Assembly (NCBI GenBank): GCA_030425205.1
Contig: JAUIAP010000025.1
Location: forward strand, 33,719-97,718
Source of the DNA: Anaerolineae bacterium
Lineage (GTDB): Bacteria; Chloroflexota; Anaerolineae; Promineifilales; Promineifilaceae
DNA length: 64,000 nucleotides
Direction of reading: 5' to 3'
Made by a program: the position numbers and the translations under genes. The notes under the pieces are model-generated. The model saw only the letters and a list, made by a program, of their open reading frames with translations. It was not told where the DNA came from and searched no databases. Numbering within the stretch: position 1 is the first letter of the stretch; the number at the start of each line of letters is the position of its first letter. Shown in pieces: positions 25,673 to 32,062 of this stretch.

Positions 25673-26659
25673 CTAATACGCCTCCAGCTTGCGAATCGCA
25701 TTGGTCAATTTAACAACGTTGGGCAGAACGTAGTCCGCGAGTTGCGGAGCGGCTGGAATTGGCACATCGGCCGCAGTGACCCGCATGATGGGGCCATCCA
25801 AATCCTCGAACGCCTCCTCTGCAATCAACGCTGCCAACTCCGCGCCGAAGCCAGCCGTGCGCGTCGCCTCATGCGCGATGACAACCTTGCCCGTTTTTCG
25901 TGTAGTGCTAAGGATTGCTGGGATGTCGAGTGGCACAATGGTGCGCAAATCGAGGATTTCGACAGAAATATTGTCGGCCGCGAGAATTTCGGCCGATTCC
26001 AACGCCATCGGAACCATCGCGCCATATGTGATGACGGACACATCCGTACCTTCACGCACAACGTTTGCCTCACCCAATGGCACCACATATTTGCCCTGCG
26101 GAACGTTGCCCTTGAGATTGTAAAGCCCTTTCTGCTCTAAAAATAGTACTGGATTTTGGTCGTCAATCGCGGCGTGCAACAACCCTTTCGCATCATACGG
26201 ATTGGCGGGAAGGACAACCTTGATGCCCGGATTGTGAGCATACCAAGCTTCGGGAGCTTGTGAATGGAAGGGGCCTGTGCTGCCAGTGGGCGACAAGATG
26301 GCCCCTGCCGGCGCACGAATGACCATCGGAACGGGCGTGCGCGTGCGATAGTGATATTTTGCTGTCATGTTGAACAGCAGGTCGAGGGCAGGGGTGATAA
26401 AGTCGGCAAACTGGATTTCGGCAATCGGCCGCATGCCAACAAGTGCGGCACCATGCGCCGCCCCGATGATGGCAGATTCGGCAATGGGCGTATCGACAAT
26501 GCGATTGGGGCCAAACTCTTCCAAAAAGTCACGGGTCACGGCGTAGACACCACCATATTCAACGTCTTCGCCCAAAATAAAGACCGATTCATCGGCCCGC
26601 ATCGCCTCTTGCATCGCTTCACGAATGGCGGCGCGATAGGTCAGATTACGCATAGACAT
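25673..26659 (-). CDS. 2-oxoacid dehydrogenase E1 beta subunit
   Basis: The 328-residue protein is the transketolase C-like beta subunit of an alpha2beta2 E1. It has FILGEDVEYGGVYAVTRD, the TPP-contacting IAESAIIGAAHGAALVGMRPIAEIQF region in parts, GPFHSQAPEAWYAHNPG and a C-terminal EATRTAGFGAELAALI. GGVYAVTR and HSQAPEAWYAH resemble branched-chain-type more than pyruvate-type E1beta, but the substrate is uncertain. Start ATG at 26659 or 26653; both overlap the E1alpha stop, so translation is coupled. Confidence 0.92.
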   Translation of the reverse strand: MSMRNLTYRAAIREAMQEAMRADESVFILGEDVEYGGVYAVTRDFLEEFGPNRIVDTPIAESAIIGAAHGAALVGMRPIAEIQFADFITPALDLLFNMTAKYHYRTRTPVPMVIRAPAGAILSPTGSTGPFHSQAPEAWYAHNPGIKVVLPANPYDAKGLLHAAIDDQNPVLFLEQKGLYNLKGNVPQGKYVVPLGEANVVREGTDVSVITYGAMVPMALESAEILAADNISVEILDLRTIVPLDIPAILSTTRKTGKVVIAHEATRTAGFGAELAALIAEEAFEDLDGPIMRVTAADVPIPAAPQLADYVLPNVVKLTNAIRKLEAY

Positions 26660-27620
26660 GGGTTAAAGCCTCCTCAGCGGGTAGGATGGGTGCATTTTCG
26701 GCATAGCTGACGGCATCATCGAGTTCTTGTGCGATTTCGGCCGAAATCTTCCCATCAATCTCATCATCCAACAGACCCATCTCGCGCAACTTGCCGCCCA
26801 AACGATCGATCGGATCTTTCTTCGCCCACTCGTCCACCATCTCCTGCGGCAGATATTGCGCCGTGTCGGTCACAGAATGGCCGCGCATTCGCATCGTCAA
26901 CGCTTCAATAAAGGTCGGTCCATCCCCGCGTCGCGCACGCTGCACCGCCTCACACGTCGCTGCGAAAACCGCTTCCACATCGTTGCCATCGACACGCACG
27001 CCGGGAATCCCATAGCCCAACGCGCGATCCGCGAGCTTTTCCAGCGCAAACTGTTTACGATTCGGCGTAGACAATGCCCATTGATTATTGGAACAGACAA
27101 ACACGACGGGCAGTCTTTGTGCCGCCGCAAAGTTGACCCCTTCATGAAAGTGACCCGTGCTGGTTGACCCATCACCAAAGAAGGTCATCGCAACACGTGG
27201 TTCACCACGCAGCTTAAACGCCAGCGCACACCCCGTTGCAACGGGGATCGACGGCGTGAGGTTGCTGATCATGCTGACCGTCACCCCGCGAGCGATGTCT
27301 GACAAATGCAGGCCCGAATCCTTGCCATGATTGCTGCTAGCGGTGACGCGCCCCATATATTGAGCGAAAATTTCACGTGCCGTAATGCCACGTACTAGAT
27401 GTGCGCCCATGTCGCGGTAGATTGGCGCAACGACGTCATCCGCGCCCAGCGCATACGTCGCACCGACCGAGATGGCTTCTTGTCCTGTGCCGGTATAAAT
27501 TCGGCCGACCGTTCGTTTCTCATGATATAGCTCGGTCGCCTTGTCCTCAATCGCCCGCATTCGCCGCATGGTTCGGTAGAGCGTCAGGAGATCGGCGGGA
27601 GCCAGTTGTGTTTCTTGCAT
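26646..27620 (-). CDS. 2-oxoacid dehydrogenase E1 alpha subunit
   Basis: The 324-residue protein is a TPP-dependent dehydrogenase E1alpha. The TPP motif is FFGDGSTSTGHFHEGVNFAA, ending at CSNNQWALS. The phosphorylation-loop region is MRMRGHSVTDTAQYL. The N-terminus TLYRTMRRMRAIEDKATELY is typical. Together with E1beta it decarboxylates a 2-oxoacid and acylates the E2 lipoyl group. It is the first gene of the E1alpha-E1beta-E2-ALDH run. Context with glutaryl-CoA dehydrogenase suggests 2-oxoadipate as one possible substrate, with pyruvate and branched-chain acids as alternatives. Confidence 0.93.
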   Translation of the reverse strand: MQETQLAPADLLTLYRTMRRMRAIEDKATELYHEKRTVGRIYTGTGQEAISVGATYALGADDVVAPIYRDMGAHLVRGITAREIFAQYMGRVTASSNHGKDSGLHLSDIARGVTVSMISNLTPSIPVATGCALAFKLRGEPRVAMTFFGDGSTSTGHFHEGVNFAAAQRLPVVFVCSNNQWALSTPNRKQFALEKLADRALGYGIPGVRVDGNDVEAVFAATCEAVQRARRGDGPTFIEALTMRMRGHSVTDTAQYLPQEMVDEWAKKDPIDRLGGKLREMGLLDDEIDGKISAEIAQELDDAVSYAENAPILPAEEALTHVYA

Positions 27621-27684
27621 TGATGATAGTGTAGCGTCGGCATTATGGAAGTTCGCTAATTACATCGGTAGTAAGGGATGCGTG

Positions 27685-27708
27685 TTTCGGGATTTGGAAA
27701 TCCCGAAA
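27685..27708. repeat. Perfect hairpin between gcdH and E1 alpha
   Basis: TTTCGGGATTT and AAATCCCGAAA form an 11-bp perfect inverted repeat with a two-base loop. It lies about 160 bases past the gcdH stop, possibly as a transcript-end structure. Confidence 0.7.
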
Positions 27709-27726
27709 TGACCAGACTAAGAATGG

Positions 27727-27746
27727 ATTCCCGCCTTCGCGGGAAT
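27727..27746. repeat. REP-like inverted repeat ATTCCCGC-CTTC-GCGGGAAT
   Basis: Two 8-bp arms with a four-base loop form the widespread ATTCCCGC...GCGGGAAT dispersed repeat seen in many bacterial genomes. A second 16-bp perfect palindrome lies at 27803-27818 (CGAGGATATATCCTCG). Confidence 0.75.
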
Positions 27747-27868
27747 GACACCTTAATTACCGTTTTAATTTCTTAATCTTCATCATACCGACGCGCTTAT
27801 CACGAGGATATATCCTCGCCCTGATAGTTTCTCATCCAAAGCATCGGGCTATTGCCGCGACGCTATGT

Positions 27869-29080
27869 TTAATTTGTGAACGCCTGAATTCCCGTCTGCG
27901 CCCGACCCAAAATCAGCGCATGGATATCGTGCGTCCCCTCGTAGGTGTTGACAGCCTCAAGGTTCATGACGTGACGAATGACATGAAACTCGTCTGAGAT
28001 GCCGTTGCCACCGTGCATGTCGCGGGAAACTCGGGCAATATCGAGCGATTTACCACAAGAGTTGCGCTTGACGAGCGAAATCATTTCAGGGCGTGCCTTG
28101 CCTTCGTCGAGCAACCGACCAACGCGCAAAACGCTCTGTAGGCCAATCGAAATCTCGGTTTGCATATCAGCGAGTTTGAGTTGGATCAGCTGATTGGCGG
28201 CAAGCGGTCGGCCGAATTGGATACGGTCGAGCGTGTATTGGCGGGCAGCGTGCCAGCAAAACTCCGCTGCGCCCAACGCACCCCACGAAATGCCGAAACG
28301 GGCCTTGTTCAAACAGCCAAATGGCCCCTTCAAACCTTTAACACCCGGCAGAAGGTTCTCGTCTGGCACGAACACTTCGTCCATCACAATTTCACCCGTG
28401 ATGCTGGCACGCAGACTAAATTTACCTTCCGTCTTGGGCGCAGAAAGTCCCTTCATTCCCTTTTCGAGAACAAAGCCGCGAATATCCCCATCTTGTACGC
28501 CAATCCCACCATCATCACCCCCATACGCCTTTGCCCAAACGACAAACACATCGGCAATGGGCGAGTTTGTGATCCACATTTTTGCGCCGTGCAGAATCCA
28601 GCCACCATCGACCTTTTTGGCGCGTGTTTCCATGCTGCCCGGATCGCTACCGTGATTTGGCTCTGTTAGTCCAAAGCAGCCAACCCATTCACCCGTCGCC
28701 AATTTTGGCAGATATTTTTGGCGTTGTGCCTCTGTGCCATAGCTAAAAATCGGATACATGACGAGCGAACTTTGTACGCTCATCGTGCTGCGATAGCCAC
28801 TATCAACGCGCTCGACTTCGCGTGCGATCAGCCCATAACAAACGTGATTGAGACCCGCCGCGCCGTACTCCTCTGGAATCGTCGCACCCAATAATCCCAT
28901 CTCGCCCATCTCATAGAAGATGTCACGGTCAAATGTTTCGTGCCGATTGGCTTCCAAGACGCGCGGCATCAATTTATCTTGACAATAGTCGTGCGCCGCG
29001 TCACGAACCATGCGTTCTTCTTCAGTGAGCTGCTCGTTGAGCAAAAATGGATCATTCCATTGAAAAGTGGGTTTTGCCAT
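27869..29080 (-). CDS. gcdH: Glutaryl-CoA dehydrogenase
   Basis: The 403-residue acyl-CoA dehydrogenase closely resembles human GCDH along its length: DPFLLNEQLTEEE, ERVDSGYRSTMSVQSSLVM, GCFGLTEPNHGSDPGSM, GKFSLRASITGEI, GPFGCLNKARFGISWG and the C-terminal NTYEGTHDIHALILGRA, which contains the catalytic base Glu. It oxidises and decarboxylates glutaryl-CoA to crotonyl-CoA with FAD, feeding electrons to ETF. A GGAG lies before the ATG. It is transcribed toward the E1/E2 genes from a promoter shared divergently with a GntR regulator, and this links it to lysine or dicarboxylate breakdown. Confidence 0.95.
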   Translation of the reverse strand: MAKPTFQWNDPFLLNEQLTEEERMVRDAAHDYCQDKLMPRVLEANRHETFDRDIFYEMGEMGLLGATIPEEYGAAGLNHVCYGLIAREVERVDSGYRSTMSVQSSLVMYPIFSYGTEAQRQKYLPKLATGEWVGCFGLTEPNHGSDPGSMETRAKKVDGGWILHGAKMWITNSPIADVFVVWAKAYGGDDGGIGVQDGDIRGFVLEKGMKGLSAPKTEGKFSLRASITGEIVMDEVFVPDENLLPGVKGLKGPFGCLNKARFGISWGALGAAEFCWHAARQYTLDRIQFGRPLAANQLIQLKLADMQTEISIGLQSVLRVGRLLDEGKARPEMISLVKRNSCGKSLDIARVSRDMHGGNGISDEFHVIRHVMNLEAVNTYEGTHDIHALILGRAQTGIQAFTN

Positions 29081-29202
29081 CTGGTTTCTCCGCTATCTAC
29101 TCGTAGGAAATAAACGACCTAGCGTTGGGGGGAGATTAACCATTGTTGTTGTTCAATGGTTTACTGCAACGCCTTGCCTCTACGGGTGTCTGTTTGCTGT
29201 AA

Positions 29203-29275
29203 AGTATACGATCTAAATCTTTTCTGACGATATATCACCAATATCGCCATTGGATTGACCGTAATAGTATACGAT
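29203..29275. promoter_or_regulatory. Paired AGTATACGAT boxes, candidate GntR operator
   Basis: AGTATACGAT occurs at 29203-29212 and again at 29266-29275, in the same orientation 63 bases apart (about six helical turns). Both are in the divergent gcdH/gntR spacer. The GT..AC core resembles sites of FadR-subfamily GntR proteins (TNGTNNNACNA consensus), though with two rather than three central bases. Confidence 0.55.
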
Positions 29276-29289
29276 TGTACCATTGCTAG

Positions 29290-29931
29290 ATGGGTTATGA
29301 AAACAGTTCGCTTAAACGAAGCTCAGGAATGGTCGCGCAGGCATTGCGTGAGGCGATCTTGCGTGGCGAGTTGCAGGGGGGGCAACAGTTGCCGCAGGAT
29401 AAGATTGCGACTGAGTACAATGTCAGCAAAATTCCGCTGCGCGAAGCCTTGGTTCAGTTGGAAGGGGATGGCCTCGTCACGTTTATTCCCAATCGGGGCG
29501 CGTTTGTGTCTGAGTTGACGGCGGCAGAGGTGCGTGAGATTTCATTGATACGGGTGGCATTGGAGACGATGGCCTTGCGTCAGGCGATTCCCTTGATGAA
29601 TTCGGCCGATTTTCAGCAAGCGCAAGCCATCATGAAGAAAACTGAAAATGTGACAGACCCCTTTCTCTGGAGTGAACTCAACTGGCAATTCCACGATGCA
29701 CTGTACTGCCCCGCCAATCTCCCACGTCTGCGTCGCCAACTGCGCACGCTCTATAACAACGTTTCGCGCTACTTTGTGATTTATAAATCGGCCGATTATT
29801 CAGGCAAGCCACAGCGCGAACACCAAGAAATTCTCACCGCCTGTGAACGTGGAAGAATTAATCTCGCCTCCGCCCTGCTTGAAGAACACCTCAACGACGC
29901 GGCCAACGTACTCATCCAACACCTGACCTAG
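29290..29931 (+). CDS. GntR family transcriptional regulator, FCD (FadR) subfamily
   Basis: The 213-residue protein has an N-terminal winged helix (LREAILRGELQGGQQLPQDKIATEYNVSKIPLREAL in parts, residues about 10-75) and a C-terminal all-helical FCD ligand domain with conserved metal-type residues (LNWQFHDALY, HQEILTACERG, EEHL). FCD proteins sense organic acids or acyl-type ligands. Divergent placement against gcdH, with two matching boxes in the spacer, suggests that it controls gcdH and perhaps the dehydrogenase operon and itself. The ligand is unknown; glutarate or a related acid is a guess from context. Confidence 0.9.
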   Translation: MGYENSSLKRSSGMVAQALREAILRGELQGGQQLPQDKIATEYNVSKIPLREALVQLEGDGLVTFIPNRGAFVSELTAAEVREISLIRVALETMALRQAIPLMNSADFQQAQAIMKKTENVTDPFLWSELNWQFHDALYCPANLPRLRRQLRTLYNNVSRYFVIYKSADYSGKPQREHQEILTACERGRINLASALLEEHLNDAANVLIQHLT

Positions 29932-29965
29932 CTTAATGCGATAACCTTTGTGTGGATGGAGTCGT

Positions 29966-30907
29966 CTAACCCAATCGCCTAAACTCTGGCACAAGCACCG
30001 TCTTTCCATTGCGATATAGTGCCGCCCCGCGCACAAATTTTGCATCGATTCCGTCAGGAATATCTGTTGCCGTATGCGGCGCGGGCAACGTCACAATGTC
30101 CACATCTGACTTCGCATAGAACGCAATCGGCGCGACTTTACCGCTGTGCGCGATGACCAGCCGATCTTGTCGCGCTGGATCGGTGCGCTCGCTGTTGAGA
30201 CCTAAGCGAGCCGCAAGATCGATTACGGGGATCAACTTGCCACGCCAATTTGTGACGCCATGCAGATAAGCGGGGGCAGCCGGAACCGCTTGCACATCGG
30301 CCGATCTCAGCACCTCATCCACCTGCTTAGGCGTTAACCCGATTACCAGCTTATCCGTTTGCCCATTTAACCCCACTAGCTTGAACAGCAATAAATGGCC
30401 GCGTTGCGCTGAATTGGTCGCAACAACGATTTCAGGATCATCTACCGCTTCATCTAAGTCGGCAGGATCATCTACCGCTTCCGCTAATGGATGCAGACGA
30501 CTTATATCGAGCAGCAACAGCACATCATCGTTCTTGGCGTAGACGGACTGCACATAGGCTGCACGTGCGAGGTTGGGCAGGGGGGTGACATTTTCGGCCG
30601 AAATGACCTCCGCCTGCGACACGCGATCCACAAGCAGGCACCACAGCCCGTGCGGACTTCTCAACACGAGCACCCGCTGCATTTCAATCGGGAAATCGGC
30701 GTCCATCCCCAACGTATCCGAAAGACGATAGACGGGCAGTTCTCCTTCTGTCGTTCGCAAAACGCCAATCCGCGTGTCATCCGCAGCGGTTGCCACAACT
30801 GCCTTCACCCGCGTTCCAAGCTGAACGCTCTGCACGTCATGCCGCAAAACGCCATACTCTTCCGCCGCTACCTCTATTCGCAATATCTCAAATGTACTGT
30901 CTGCCAT
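29966..30907 (-). CDS. Tandem CheW-domain protein
   Basis: The 313-residue protein contains two CheW-like domains (about 5-150 and 170-313), each with the scaffold features of receptor/kinase coupling proteins: VLVLRSPHGLWCLLVDRVSQ in the first and VTNWRGKLIPVIDLAARLGL in the second. The linker has a 30-bp direct duplication (30433 and 30463) giving two EAVDDP copies. It is the last gene of the chemosensory operon, after cheB, and could bridge CheA and receptors, as an addition to the single CheW encoded at 45,775. It converges on the GntR gene. Confidence 0.82.
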   Translation of the reverse strand: MADSTFEILRIEVAAEEYGVLRHDVQSVQLGTRVKAVVATAADDTRIGVLRTTEGELPVYRLSDTLGMDADFPIEMQRVLVLRSPHGLWCLLVDRVSQAEVISAENVTPLPNLARAAYVQSVYAKNDDVLLLLDISRLHPLAEAVDDPADLDEAVDDPEIVVATNSAQRGHLLLFKLVGLNGQTDKLVIGLTPKQVDEVLRSADVQAVPAAPAYLHGVTNWRGKLIPVIDLAARLGLNSERTDPARQDRLVIAHSGKVAPIAFYAKSDVDIVTLPAPHTATDIPDGIDAKFVRGAALYRNGKTVLVPEFRRLG

Positions 30908-30958
30908 AAGCCGTTCTATTGTTGGGAGTCATCCCAACACCTTAATAGTAAAATGCAG

Positions 30959-32029
30959 TTATCGTAACCATCCCGCAATCTCAATTGGTGAACCCACACG
31001 ATCGACAACACCACGCTCGCGCGCCCTTTGTGGCATGCCGTTGACCACGCTCGATGCCTCATCTTGTGCATACGTGCGCCCGCCCTTTGCGCGGATCGCC
31101 ACCAGCCCCTCACTCCCATCGTCCCCCATGCCCGTCAACACAACGCCAGTCGTCTTCGCGCCATACACTTGCACAACCGACTGCATCGTGACGTCTATTG
31201 CGGGACGATGGCCGTGAATCTTTGGGCCGTCGTTGAGCTGAATCCGTGAATCGGAGCCGAGTAGCAAATGCGAATCACCCGGCGCGACATAGACATGTCC
31301 ACCGCGTAAAATTTCACCATTGCGTGCCTCTTTGACGGGCAATGTCGTGTGTCGCGCCAACTGTGCGGCCAACACGTCGGTAAATGACGCGGGAATATGT
31401 TGGACAATTAAAACAGCGGGGGAAAAATTGCCCGGTAACTGCTCCAAGAGTTCGCGCACCGCAACTGGCCCACCCGTCGATGCGCCGATCACAACGACAC
31501 CGCTCTGCAAGAAATGGGTAGGTGGCGTGCGCTTTAGAACCCCATTTGCCCGCACTGTTGCATCATCGGCCAGCGGTAGACGACGCACTTTCGGCCGATT
31601 AGTACGAGTCGAATGACCAATCGAACGAATCACCTTAATGCCCGCAGCCGCCTTCACCTTCGAGACAATTTCTAGGCGCAACGTGTCTGGGCTGACATCC
31701 TGACCCGGTGTGTACTTCAGCACAAAGTCAACCGCACCAATCCGCAACGCCTCGCGCGTCACGCCAGCCGCTTGCCGACTCACCCCGCTAATCATCACAA
31801 CGGGTGTCGGGCACTCTGTCATGATCTGCGCCAGTGAGTCCAACCCATTCATTTCTGGCATCTCCTGATCGAGCGTCACAACATCGGGGCGTAGCTCGCA
31901 AATCAAATCAACCGCACGCCGCCCATTCAACGCTGTCCCAATCACCTTGATCTCGGGCGCGCTATGTAAATGCTCCTCAAGGAGGCGGCAAATAATGGGC
32001 GAGTCGTCAACGATTAGAACGCGAATCAT
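30959..32029 (-). CDS. cheB: Chemotaxis methylesterase CheB
   Basis: The 356-residue protein has an N-terminal receiver (residues 1-125, phospho-Asp in VVTLDQEMPEMNG near 54) and a C-terminal methylesterase. The nucleophile Ser is in VVIGASTGGPVAVRELL, the His in IVQHIPASF and the Asp in VVLTGMGDDGSEG. It removes methyl groups from receptor glutamates and so resets sensitivity, opposing CheR. An AGGTGA ribosome site lies eight bases before the ATG. It sits between cheA and the tandem CheW gene. Confidence 0.96.
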   Translation of the reverse strand: MIRVLIVDDSPIICRLLEEHLHSAPEIKVIGTALNGRRAVDLICELRPDVVTLDQEMPEMNGLDSLAQIMTECPTPVVMISGVSRQAAGVTREALRIGAVDFVLKYTPGQDVSPDTLRLEIVSKVKAAAGIKVIRSIGHSTRTNRPKVRRLPLADDATVRANGVLKRTPPTHFLQSGVVVIGASTGGPVAVRELLEQLPGNFSPAVLIVQHIPASFTDVLAAQLARHTTLPVKEARNGEILRGGHVYVAPGDSHLLLGSDSRIQLNDGPKIHGHRPAIDVTMQSVVQVYGAKTTGVVLTGMGDDGSEGLVAIRAKGGRTYAQDEASSVVNGMPQRARERGVVDRVGSPIEIAGWLR

Positions 32030-32062
32030 GTTTCACCTGTGAACAGTCTGATTGGATGCTGC

